This document shows positions 28,851 to 36,741 of a DNA stretch of 37,137 nucleotides, piece after piece (position 1 is the stretch's first letter; each line of letters begins with the position of its first letter). Origin of the DNA: JAWXBR01 sp034440235 (GTDB taxonomy: Bacteria > Bacteroidota > Ignavibacteria > Kapaibacteriales > Kapaibacteriaceae). Below the pieces are notes generated by a model that was given only the letters and a program-made list of their open reading frames with translations, made no database searches and was not told the origin of the DNA. The stretch covers positions 1 to 37,137 of the forward strand of contig JAWXBR010000003.1 of NCBI GenBank assembly GCA_034440235.1. The letters run 5' to 3'. The position numbers and the translations under genes are program-made.

Positions 28851-31631
28851 ATGTCACAACCAATACGCCGTGCAATCCTGGATGAATTAGCAACGACCGT
28901 GCGAGCAATGCTTGCACGTAGTGTGCCCGAGCGCGTGTTGTTCATGACAGGAGAAGCGGGCATTGGCAAGAGCACGCTCATTGCGCAGCTTGTGCACGAC
29001 CTCGAGACGGCCCCACAACCTCCGATTACAGCGTTCGCAGAATGTTCGACACCAGTCGCTGGCAACGGCGTTGGCTTCGTCGAGGCACTAAAGCCGTTTG
29101 CAGATATTATGTCCGCTCTTGTCGAAGCCGGCATCGGCGGTTCTGGTGATGGCGCGAAAAGAAGTGGTGAAGGGGCTAAAGGGGCTGACAAACGTCCCGG
29201 CTCCAAGCTCGACATCGGAAAATTCTTCGTTGATACCGCGCCGTCGTGGATTGGACTGATTCCTGTGATTGGAGGACCAATCTTCCACGCCTTGAACATT
29301 GTAGGTTCAGGTTACGATCAGGTGTATCTGCATAACAAGCTTCGAGCAGAGAGCGCAGGTGCTGCGTCGAATCAGGAACAGGTGTTTCGGCAGTATATAA
29401 ACTTTCTTAGCAAGTTGTCGAGCGAGGTGCCGGTACTAATAATCCTCGATGACTTCCATTGGGCGGATACGAGCTCTACGAATTTGTTGTTTGCAGCTAC
29501 ACGCGGACTTATCTCGAGCAACGTTGTGTTTCTGGTGGTGTATCGCAAGGACAATGTCGAGCGTGCGACCGGCAAGGACGACCATGCATTAATCGGCATC
29601 CGTGACGAGATGGAACGATACTCCATGAGCAGAAGCACCGAGATACCCCGAGCGAGTCAGGACGAACTCGAACATTTGATACGCGGACAATTTCCGTCCT
29701 ATGTCAAAGACGATGCGTTCGAGCAATGGCTTCTGCGAATAACGAATGGCAACTTCCTGTTTGCAACACATTTCCTGCTGACGCTCGAAGCCGATGACTT
29801 TGTCGAGCCTGGTACCGCGGTCCTACGCAAGGACCTCGCATCGGTGCCCGTGCCTGCTAGCGCCCGCGCTGTCGTCGCAGGCTACATCAGGCGCCTTACC
29901 AGCGATGAAAAAGATCAGCTTCGTTATGCAAGTGTCGAAGGCGAAACCATATCCGCAAATATGGCCGCGCGCTTTCTCGGGTTACCGTTGTTGAAAGTTA
30001 TTGCTCGCCTGCGATTGTTCTCGGACCAGTACCATTTGCTTCGTGCACTTGGAACGCAGTCGATGTATGCCACCGAGACCCCTACCTATCAATTTCTGCA
30101 TTACCTCGTTCATAAAGAATTATACGAAAGTCTAGAAAAGACCGAGCGCGTTTTGTTGCATGCACTTGCCGCTGATGTGCTGGTAGAAGAGCTCGCCACT
30201 GCCGAAGCCGCGCAGTTCAATGTGCACAGAGTTGCATCACGTCTTTCTGCGCACGCGGCGATTGCTGGACGTCACGAACTTGCTGCTGAGTCGTTGATGA
30301 AAGGGGCGAGATGGGTCTGGAAGAGTTATGCGGCTGACGAAGCGCATCACTTTCTGAATCTGTGTCAACAGATTGTGCATAGCACGCTGCGTACGTCGCC
30401 AGAGATGCCATCTGCTGTGCCGCAGGCCACCTCGCGACTGAAGTCCATCTCACTCGACGCGTTGATCTTGCAATCGCATGTCTATCAGCAACGTTCGCGT
30501 AATGTCGAGGCGTTGGCTGGCTTCGCCGAAGCCATCACTCGCGCCAACGAGTATGGCACATTGCAACAGCGTAGTCGTGCATACCTTGGTCATTCTATCG
30601 TCATAATGACGACGAATAAATTCGACATTGCCGAAGAGCAGGCACACATTGCGCTTCAGTTAGCACTAGATGCCAATGACGTGGGTTGCACGGCAGGTCC
30701 GTTGCTCATGCTCGGCAACATGTATTTCAGACGCGTAATGCTCGACAAGGCGCAGGACTATTACGAACAGAGTGTCGAGGCAGCGCGTCAGACTGGTGAC
30801 GAATCGTTACGTACAACGGGGCTCATGAATCTTGGCAACGTGTACGTCATGCGCGGCAACAACGACGTCGGAATGCAGTGTTACCAGGAAGTTCTTGTCA
30901 TCCGTCGCACCGAAGGATACGGTGCTGGCATTGCGATGGTCATGCTGAACATTGCTAGTCTACACGACACCCTCCGCCGCCACAACGAAGCCCTCGCTTG
31001 CCTTCTCGAGGGTCTGCATTACGCGCAACTCGCAGGCGACATCCATCGCGAAGCTGAACTGGTGAACGCCTTAGGTATTGTGTTTTGCAATACCGGTCAG
31101 TACGAGAAAGCCCTAGACTACGCACATCGCGGCATGGCAGCGCAAGAGAGCCTCGAGAACATCGCAGGCATTGCAACAGCACATGTCCTTATCGCCGACG
31201 TGTACAGGGCGACCGATCGTTACGACGAGGCCCTAGACTCGCTGCACATCGCAATCAAGGACTACGAATCCATTGGTGACGTACGAGAATTTCACCGTGC
31301 GAAACACTACGTGGCTCGCGTAACACTCCTGCAGAACAAGCCCCATGAAGCCCTACCTCTCATGAGTGCTTGCCTCGATGTGTATCGCTCCATTCAGATT
31401 CCAGACCTCGTTCTCGAATGTGCATTGGCGCACACGTGTTGCGAGCTGCTGGTGAACGCACCTCAACACAGCACCCCAATCAAACATCGTGTTTCGATTA
31501 CCCGCCATGCTCTTGTCAACAAGACGCGCGCTCTTGCAGGCGACGATAACTTCAACGACGTTGCATTCGACCTCGCCCTCAGTGACTGGTCTGTAGACCT
31601 AGCGAAATGCGGACTTGTGATAGAGGGGTAA
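28851..31631 (+). CDS. STAND-type AAA ATPase with C-terminal TPR repeats
   Basis: The N-terminal NTPase has Walker A GEAGIGKST at about residues 33-41 and Walker B VLIILDDFHWAD, as in AAA_16/MalT-like STAND proteins. A winged-helix-like region follows (VAGYIRRLTSDEKDQLRYAS). The C-terminal half is a run of TPR-like pairs (LMLGNMYFRRVMLDKAQDYYEQS, split here; GLMNLGNVYVMRGNNDVGMQCY; LGIVFCNTGQYEKALDYAHR). STAND proteins are ATP-driven switches whose repeats sense a ligand and whose fused or partner effector responds. No effector domain, DNA-binding domain or cyclase is fused here. A Gly/Ala/Lys-rich insert (GDGAKRSGEGAKGADKRPG) carries two octamers. Neighbours include decayed defence-type genes. 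Confidence 0.85.
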   Translation: MSQPIRRAILDELATTVRAMLARSVPERVLFMTGEAGIGKSTLIAQLVHDLETAPQPPITAFAECSTPVAGNGVGFVEALKPFADIMSALVEAGIGGSGDGAKRSGEGAKGADKRPGSKLDIGKFFVDTAPSWIGLIPVIGGPIFHALNIVGSGYDQVYLHNKLRAESAGAASNQEQVFRQYINFLSKLSSEVPVLIILDDFHWADTSSTNLLFAATRGLISSNVVFLVVYRKDNVERATGKDDHALIGIRDEMERYSMSRSTEIPRASQDELEHLIRGQFPSYVKDDAFEQWLLRITNGNFLFATHFLLTLEADDFVEPGTAVLRKDLASVPVPASARAVVAGYIRRLTSDEKDQLRYASVEGETISANMAARFLGLPLLKVIARLRLFSDQYHLLRALGTQSMYATETPTYQFLHYLVHKELYESLEKTERVLLHALAADVLVEELATAEAAQFNVHRVASRLSAHAAIAGRHELAAESLMKGARWVWKSYAADEAHHFLNLCQQIVHSTLRTSPEMPSAVPQATSRLKSISLDALILQSHVYQQRSRNVEALAGFAEAITRANEYGTLQQRSRAYLGHSIVIMTTNKFDIAEEQAHIALQLALDANDVGCTAGPLLMLGNMYFRRVMLDKAQDYYEQSVEAARQTGDESLRTTGLMNLGNVYVMRGNNDVGMQCYQEVLVIRRTEGYGAGIAMVMLNIASLHDTLRRHNEALACLLEGLHYAQLAGDIHREAELVNALGIVFCNTGQYEKALDYAHRGMAAQESLENIAGIATAHVLIADVYRATDRYDEALDSLHIAIKDYESIGDVREFHRAKHYVARVTLLQNKPHEALPLMSACLDVYRSIQIPDLVLECALAHTCCELLVNAPQHSTPIKHRVSITRHALVNKTRALAGDDNFNDVAFDLALSDWSVDLAKCGLVIEG

Positions 31632-31707
31632 GGGGCTACAAGACATGTGCTGCAAAACATATGTAGTTTTTGTACATACTGTGTCAAGAAAGGGGGCTCG
31701 AAAGACT

Positions 31708-32080
31708 ATGCACACACCATTGGACACATTAACGGCGGCACAATTCGAAACGCCTGAAATCCTCAAGAAGGTTGCCTTGGCCAGTCGAAAGCTGGCAGAA
31801 CTGAAGGGATTGGGCAATCGAGAATATCTTCACAACGCATGACGAGATGTTTCGCGATGATGCTTCATCGGAATCAGCGGCGAGTCTGGCTGTGAAGGAA
31901 GTACGTCGATACAAAGAAGCGTTGTTTAAGGGCTTCGCCTCCACCAGACAAAAGGGCGTCATAACTACAAACGGCATCATCGAGATTCAAGGAATGCTCA
32001 TCGACAACTTGGAAAAGTGTATTAACGATGCTCTTCGTATGAGTCGCCGTAAAGTCGGTCAAGAAGTTCATTCGCTGTGA
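31708..32080 (+). pseudogene. Fic-family AMPylator pseudogene (multiple deletions)
   Basis: Three Fic N-terminal pieces are recognisable. The first, from ATG 31708, is LTAAQFETPEILKKVALA-SRKLAELKGL. The second, from 31814 in a different frame, is AIENIFTTHDEMFRDDASSE then LAVKEVRRYKEALFKGFAS and TTNGIIEIQ. The third follows in the same frame: LIDNLEKCINDAL. Compared with intact Fic proteins, about 25 residues are lost with a frameshift at the first join, and the VYTPP linker (about 40 residues) at the second. Everything after INDAL, including the catalytic HPFxxGNGR motif, is absent. The first frame stops at 31842, the second at 32080. The product cannot be active. The upstream region has an inverted repeat TATGTA-N7-TACATA at about 31660-31678. 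Confidence 0.85.
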
Positions 32081-32204
32081 TCGATTGATGGTAGGCCTTT
32101 TATGTAGCCCCGTCCCATCAGCGATGCATGGGATTTGAAGCATCTCAGTCTGCTCTGTAATAGATTGCGTGCGTTCTGTACTTACTCTTCAACGATGGAA
32201 TCTC

Positions 32205-33635
32205 ATGAGCGCAGCAAATGAACGATTAGCCGAGCGACTTAAAGATGTACCATCGGATGTTCTCGCAGATCTCTTGCTGAAGCTTACCAAGGGCAACCCT
32301 GCTCTGAAGCGGCATCTGGTGGCGATAACGTCCGACACGCAGGACCTTATCTCCGCAGTCAAGAGGGGCATTTCCGGAATTAAGCGCTCAACCACGTTCT
32401 ACCCTTATCACCAAGCGCACAAGGTCCGTACAAAACTCAACACACTTGTTTCAAACATCGATTCCATTGGCAAGACCAAACCGAGTGTGGCGTTCGAGTT
32501 GTTATGTGAGTTGCATACCTGCGAAGACTTCGTCGTACAAAACGTCGATGACAGTAGCGGTTTTGTCGGACAGATTTTCAAGGACGATTTGCCCAGCATC
32601 GCTGCTTCGATTACGTCGCGTTACCACGACGAAGCGCACATAAAGAAGTGGCTCGGAGTTGCGCTCGAGAAAGACCCTTACAATTCGGGTTGCGAGCTTG
32701 TCGATGCAATTGCTTCGACGGTGCCAGAGACCGTCCTTCGCGACCTTCTCGCAAGTACTGCCAAAACTGTTGCGAGTCAGCCCCGTGAACCTCTCTTCGA
32801 AAGCCGTGAGCTGGCATTCGTGCAGCGACGCCTTCTCGTCGCGCTGGGGGAAACCGAAGCATTCATCGCGTGTTGTACGTACGAAGGCGGAATGGTAGAA
32901 CCGGATATCGTAACGTTGATTCAGATGTATAAAGACCATGAGCAACAACACCTTGCGCAACCCTGGATTGACTTGCTGGAGCAAAGTCGGAAGGCTACAC
33001 GCGAGCGTTACGAGGCGCAAGCACGGGAGCTGTCTAACCGATTAACGGAGCAAACTGCTCTTAGAGAAGCGAGTTATGTGGCGCCCGATTACCGGAGCCT
33101 ATTCCTACAAAAACCCAGTGAGCAGACGCTGAAAGTTCTTCGGCTTAACCTGTCGTTCGAAGAAGTGGAAAGCGTCCTCGATGAGTTTGTGCATGACGTC
33201 GAAGAAGCAAAACACCACACAACACCCGCGTTTCGCGTTCTTATAGCGGCCGGCAGAGGAGCAGAGGCCGAATCGATTGCAATACAACGGTGCACCATCG
33301 ACCATGCACCCCCACAAACTTGGAATTGGTTGGCCAAGTTGTTCGAGGCCGCCGACATGCCACTCGGCGCGACCGTAGCGTATCGAGTTATTCTCGAGAA
33401 TCAGCTAGAAAGTCGTCATACGACGGGATTTTATTATGCCAAAGACTATTACGAAGCTTTATGGAGACTGGCTCCTCTGGTAAATGATTGGCGAAGTGTT
33501 ACACCGCACAACGAGTACTATGCTGCATTCTGCGCAAGGTATGCCGATAAAAAATCATTCTGGATTGCGAGCGAGTTCACGTTCAGTCCGCCCACCGTTT
33601 CTCGTTTTGCTGGCGGAAAGAAGAAGTTGCGATGA
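32205..33635 (+). CDS. DUF6880-family protein
   Basis: The 476-residue protein opens with ANERLAERLKDVPSDVLADL and LLKLTKGNPALKRHLVAI, then FYPYHQAHKVRTKLNTLV, VDDSSGFVGQIF and repeated helical pairs, matching the DUF6880 pattern. It is an alpha-helical, repeat-like protein of unknown function; some relatives carry an N-terminal SWIM zinc finger, absent here. No signal peptide or membrane segment is seen. ATG 32205 fits the family start; a GTG at 32169 adds 12 unlikely residues. The 124-nt gap upstream contains no recognisable promoter. Confidence 0.8.
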   Translation: MSAANERLAERLKDVPSDVLADLLLKLTKGNPALKRHLVAITSDTQDLISAVKRGISGIKRSTTFYPYHQAHKVRTKLNTLVSNIDSIGKTKPSVAFELLCELHTCEDFVVQNVDDSSGFVGQIFKDDLPSIAASITSRYHDEAHIKKWLGVALEKDPYNSGCELVDAIASTVPETVLRDLLASTAKTVASQPREPLFESRELAFVQRRLLVALGETEAFIACCTYEGGMVEPDIVTLIQMYKDHEQQHLAQPWIDLLEQSRKATRERYEAQARELSNRLTEQTALREASYVAPDYRSLFLQKPSEQTLKVLRLNLSFEEVESVLDEFVHDVEEAKHHTTPAFRVLIAAGRGAEAESIAIQRCTIDHAPPQTWNWLAKLFEAADMPLGATVAYRVILENQLESRHTTGFYYAKDYYEALWRLAPLVNDWRSVTPHNEYYAAFCARYADKKSFWIASEFTFSPPTVSRFAGGKKKLR

Positions 33636-33718
33636 GCCCGCGACTAGTAAGTGGTTCTGATTTGCAGTAGTTAGCAAAGCGACGTTCTGATGGCGCTTAT
33701 GAAAACCCGGGCTTCGGT

Positions 33719-34261
33719 TCAATGCATCTTCTTCGTTGTAATCACTGCTTTCGTTCCGCAGATACTCTCGAGCCCCTTGCGAACATCCCAATACCACTCC
33801 CAGTCTTCGTGCGCGCTGTCGTCGTAGTAGGTCTCGTTGCTTGAGAGGGTAGCCCCGAATGCATTCTGCGAACTGCTAACGGTTTTTGCCGTTGCGAGTA
33901 CGAACAGTGGTTTGGATCCTTGAGGAGCAGTCAAGGCCGCTTGGTCACCGGCACTCACCATTGCTGTTGTGGCGAAGTCGGGCTTAACGGTTACCTGCCA
34001 GACACGCTTGGTGTTTTGGCCAGTCCATATATCATGCTCTGAGGCGGTCTCGCCCTGAACTATACCGATAATCGTATCGGCCATCGTGATACTGAAACCG
34101 TTCTGCACAAGAAGTGCGGTTGCGGATCACATAACGTCGGCCTTGCTTCGGTCGAAGCATCCGATGTTGTGCTGCTGGATTTTTGTCGTCATGCATCCAA
34201 CGCACAACGTCATCAGAATCGAAGCAATTCCTAATCTGCAAAACACATGGTGTCTCTTCAT
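33719..34261 (-). pseudogene. Lipoprotein gene interrupted by an in-frame TGA
   Basis: From ATG 34261 (minus) the frame encodes a lipoprotein signal (MKRHHVFCRLGIASILMTLC then VGC lipobox) and KADVM, then TGA at 34127-34129, and continues in the same frame as SATALLVQNGFSITMADTII to the end at 33719 (TTKKMH). The downstream part reads as one coherent domain (GLESICGTKAVI, KPLFVLATAKTV), so a single nonsense change seems to have broken a ~180-residue protein. The ATG overlaps the stop of the HIRAN gene by 1 nt (TGATG), so the two were a translationally coupled pair. Re-initiation at an internal ATG (34108) would give a 129-residue product without a signal peptide. Confidence 0.75.
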
Positions 34262-34767
34262 CAGTTCAAACTCCATAGATAAGTGTTATTGGGATGACAA
34301 TTGGCACGGGCATGAAGGTTGCTATTGGGGACATCGATCGAGACTCTAACTTTCACATAGTGCCACGGTGGCTCGTCGGCATTGATTTTCGCAATGCTTC
34401 CGCGAAGCTTCACACCATCATCGAGCAGCTTCGCCGGAATGTAGTTCGACCACTTCGGCAGATAGCCAATGCGAAACCCCTGCCGTGCATACACAGCAAT
34501 AGCGCGTTTGTCGTAAATGTTTTCGGGCTCACGCACAAACACCAACTCCTCTCCAACGCTTAACAATTCGTGCAGGCATATGTCAAACGCTCGCGTGTGC
34601 TGCAAGCCAGCGATGTACACATCGCACAGGTCTATGTTGGAAGGGGCAAAGGGGGCAGGCCTGTGCACAGCGCCTACTTGCGCCGCTAAGGCGCGTTGCG
34701 TAAATCCTGTCGCTACAAGTAGTGGAATGCCAGAAAGGAGTTGCAGAAATGTGCGTCGATGTTGCAT
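34261..34767 (-). CDS. Exported HIRAN-domain protein
   Basis: An N-terminal Tat-like signal (MQHRRTFLQLLSGIPLLVAT, twin Arg) precedes a Pro/Ala-rich linker (HRPAPFAPSN) and a HIRAN domain: VYIAGLQHTRAFDICLHELL, LVFVREPENIYDKRAIAVYA, FRIGYLPKWSNYIPAKLLDDG. In nuclear proteins HIRAN binds DNA ends; bacterial exported versions have no established role. ATG 34767 begins the signal peptide and sits 4 nt after TTTGCACG, with AATCTTTG at 34772-34779 one base off the promoter consensus. A start at 34842 would add 25 residues before the signal and is rejected. Confidence 0.8.
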   Translation of the reverse strand: MQHRRTFLQLLSGIPLLVATGFTQRALAAQVGAVHRPAPFAPSNIDLCDVYIAGLQHTRAFDICLHELLSVGEELVFVREPENIYDKRAIAVYARQGFRIGYLPKWSNYIPAKLLDDGVKLRGSIAKINADEPPWHYVKVRVSIDVPNSNLHARANCHPNNTYLWSLN

Positions 34768-34778
34768 CGTGCAAAGAT

Positions 34779-34805
34779 TGAACCGCGCGCGACGTATGTT
34801 GTCGC
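34779..34805. repeat. Dispersed hairpin repeat, left copy
   Basis: TGAACCGCGCGCGACGTATG followed by NNGTCGC is shared with 35695-35721 (20 identical bases, then two mismatches, then GTCGC). This copy forms CGCGAC-GTATGTT-GTCGCG, a 6-bp stem. The two copies are in direct orientation and enclose the higBA module. Confidence 0.8.
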
Positions 34806-34940
34806 GATACATCGGAGGCTGCGGAAAATGTATCGTTGCCAACGTGTCACAACACCAGCGTCATTTTAGACATAGTGAAAATGCGTCTTTGAGACGGTCA
34901 ATCGCCTTTCAATCGCTCTCGGAGAAAGTGTCATCAATAG

Positions 34941-34959
34941 AGTTCCCGTAGTGGGAACT
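34941..34959. promoter_or_regulatory. Palindromic operator candidate upstream of higBA
   Basis: AGTTCCC-GTAGT-GGGAACT is a perfect 7-bp inverted repeat 37 nt before higB. A further half-site GTGGGAACTGT lies at about 34978-34988, just upstream of the start. HigA proteins repress their own operon through palindromes, so this is the probable binding site. Confidence 0.65.
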
Positions 34960-34996
34960 TTATCTAGTAAAAATCCTGTGGGAACTGTATCTTCGG

Positions 34997-35290
34997 ATGA
35001 GAATTATTGCGAAAAAGAGACTGCTATCCTATTGGAAGCGAGAGCTTGGCGCGAAAGCAGAGCTCGAAGCTTGGTTCGCAGAAACAAAGGCCGCGAAGTG
35101 GGTATCCCCAGCCGCGGTCAAGTCGAGATACCCAACAGCAAGCATTCTCAAGAGTGGTCGTGTTGTGTTCAACATGTGCGGCAATCAATGCCGACTCGTT
35201 GTGGCAATCAATTACACGTTTCAGATCGTGTACATTCGATTCATTGGAACGCACAAAGAGTACGATAAAATAGACGCACAGTCAGTATAA
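34997..35290 (+). CDS. higB: HigB-family mRNA interferase toxin
   Basis: The 97-residue protein matches the HigB branch of the RelE superfamily: RIIAKKRLLSYWKREL, AELEAWFAE, KSRYPTASILKSGRVVFNM, NQCRLVVAINY and FIGTHKEYDKIDA at the end. It cleaves mRNA on translating ribosomes when free of antitoxin. The key late residues (RFIGTHKEYDKID) are intact and the length is full. The antitoxin gene follows after 1 nt, the toxin-first order typical of higBA. In contrast to the mazEF locus, this pair looks functional. Confidence 0.93.
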   Translation: MRIIAKKRLLSYWKRELGAKAELEAWFAETKAAKWVSPAAVKSRYPTASILKSGRVVFNMCGNQCRLVVAINYTFQIVYIRFIGTHKEYDKIDAQSV

Positions 35291-35291
35291 G

Positions 35292-35684
35292 ATGAAACCT
35301 AAACTAATCAAGAATGAAACAGAGTACGAAGCCGCATTAGTGCGTATTGAAGCACTCTTCAGCGCAAAGCCAGGCACACCTGGCGGTGACGAACTAGACT
35401 TACTCGTCACACTCGTCGAGTTGTATGAAAGCCGAGCATTCCCGATCGATCTTCCGGATCCTATCACGGCAATTTGCTTCCGCATGTCACAACAGGGACT
35501 CAAACCGAAAGACCTTGTCCCCTATATCGGCAGCGCGTCCAAGGTCTCAGAAATACTCAGCGGTAAACGCACCCTTAGCCTCGCCATGATTCGTAACCTG
35601 GTGAGTGGCCTTGGCATTCCGGCGGAGGTTCTGCTTAGACTTCCCAAACTGACACGTAGAGTGTCCGTACGAATACCTCAGTAA
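35292..35684 (+). CDS. higA: HigA-family antitoxin (HTH)
   Basis: The 130-residue protein has the HigA layout: N-terminal LIKNETEYEAALVRIEALFS, the helical GGDELDLLVTLVELYESRAFP and a C-terminal helix-turn-helix (GLKPKDLVPYIGSASKVSEI, SGKRTLSLAMIRNLVSGLGI, PAEVLL). It neutralises HigB and represses the operon, presumably at the palindrome at 34941. The gap to higB is 1 nt. The right copy of the hairpin repeat begins 10 nt after its stop. Confidence 0.93.
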   Translation: MKPKLIKNETEYEAALVRIEALFSAKPGTPGGDELDLLVTLVELYESRAFPIDLPDPITAICFRMSQQGLKPKDLVPYIGSASKVSEILSGKRTLSLAMIRNLVSGLGIPAEVLLRLPKLTRRVSVRIPQ

Positions 35685-35694
35685 TCCATGCTCC

Positions 35695-35721
35695 TGAACC
35701 GCGCGCGACGTATGCCGTCGC
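35695..35721. repeat. Dispersed hairpin repeat, right copy
   Basis: This is the second copy of the 27-bp repeat at 34779-34805. It forms GCGAC-GTATGCC-GTCGC followed by TTAAA, and may also serve as a weak terminator for higBA. Confidence 0.8.
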
Positions 35722-35729
35722 TTAAAGCC

Positions 35730-35737
35730 TAGGTTTG
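35730..35737 (+). promoter_or_regulatory. -7 promoter element TAGGTTTG and RBS of the WYL gene
   Basis: An exact TAnnTTTG match, giving a leader of about 20 nt. GGGAG at 35752-35756 lies 7 nt before GTG 35764, which decides that start over TTG 35758. Confidence 0.5.
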
Positions 35738-35763
35738 CAGACGATTTCATTGGGAGCTTGCAC

Positions 35764-36741
35764 GTGAACGATTCACATCAGATACAGCGCGTGGTGCGGC
35801 TGTTGAGCATACTAAGTTCTGGACATCACTGCACGACAACAGAGCTTGCCGATCTTGTGCAAGCACGTGTCGAAGGCAAGGCCGTGTCGCGACGTCAGAT
35901 CCAGCGCGACCTTCGCGCAATCGAGGCGGCGGGTGTGCCGATTACGTGTGAGCAGGCCGGACGTGAATTGCGTTGGTGGATTCCGGCTTCGTATCGCGCG
36001 ATGGTTCCGATAGACATAAACCGAAACGATGTGCTCGCCCTGCATACGCTCAAGGGTATGTTGCGTCAGTTCCGCGGCACGGCCATCGAGCGCGACGTCG
36101 ACAAGCTCGCGCAGAAGCTCGAGAAGGTTGCGCCTGGCAGTGTGCTCATGGACAACGGACTCGTAAGCGACGTCACACCGGGTGCAATGCGCGACGCCGT
36201 GCCCGATGCCATCCTCCAACAGGTCATCGAAGGTATTCGTGACATTGCGTACGACCAGGTCACATACCGAGCCCTCTACGACGACACACGCCGCACCTTC
36301 ATCGTCGCACTCTGCCGTCTGCTGCCCCATGCGGGACGGCTCTACGCTGCAGCCTGGCACCCAAAGTACAAGCGCTACATCACACTCGCCGTAGACCGCA
36401 TCGAACACGTCGAGCGCGCAAACGACTTCCCACTACCGCACCACGTCTTCGACGAAGAAGCATACCGCCAACAACGCTTCGGCGTCTACTCCGGCGAAGT
36501 AACGAACATCACTATGCGCATCGCCGCACCATCGGTAAACTTCTTTACAAGCCGTCAGTGGCACCCCACACAAACCTTCAAGCACCGACGCGATGGCAGC
36601 GCAGACCTCTCCATGCGCGTTCCCATCAACCCCGAACTCGTCTCCTGGATCGTCTCATGGGCTGATGTGATGAAAGTTGTGAAGCCGAAGCATCTCATCG
36701 ATGCATGCAAATCGAAGGCAGCGGCGATCGGGGAGTGGTAG
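35764..36741 (+). CDS. WYL-domain transcriptional regulator (DeoR/YafY type)
   Basis: An N-terminal winged helix (QRVVRLLSILSSGHHCTTTE, then VSRRQIQRDLRAIEAAGVPI) is followed by a linker and a WYL domain (VTYRALYDDTRRTFIVALCR, GRLYAAAWHPKYKRYITLAV, RIEHVE) and a WCX-like C-terminus (ITMRIAAPSVNFFTSRQWHP). The W-Y-L triad itself is not obvious; AAAWHPKYK takes its place. Such proteins sense nucleic-acid or nucleotide ligands and control DNA-repair, phage-defence or CRISPR genes. The next gene in this direction is off-window, so targets are unknown. The gene lies 80 nt after higA, with its own promoter. Confidence 0.9.
   Translation: MNDSHQIQRVVRLLSILSSGHHCTTTELADLVQARVEGKAVSRRQIQRDLRAIEAAGVPITCEQAGRELRWWIPASYRAMVPIDINRNDVLALHTLKGMLRQFRGTAIERDVDKLAQKLEKVAPGSVLMDNGLVSDVTPGAMRDAVPDAILQQVIEGIRDIAYDQVTYRALYDDTRRTFIVALCRLLPHAGRLYAAAWHPKYKRYITLAVDRIEHVERANDFPLPHHVFDEEAYRQQRFGVYSGEVTNITMRIAAPSVNFFTSRQWHPTQTFKHRRDGSADLSMRVPINPELVSWIVSWADVMKVVKPKHLIDACKSKAAAIGEW

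Noticed and set aside
31645..31707. Upstream ATG 31645 as the Fic start
   Set aside because: The residues before MHTPLDTL do not resemble Fic proteins and cross a possible operator (TATGTA-N7-TACATA).
34023..34241. Minus-strand frame 34032-34241 as a separate gene
   Set aside because: It is a shifted reading of the lipoprotein gene, whose correct frame has a signal peptide and lipobox.
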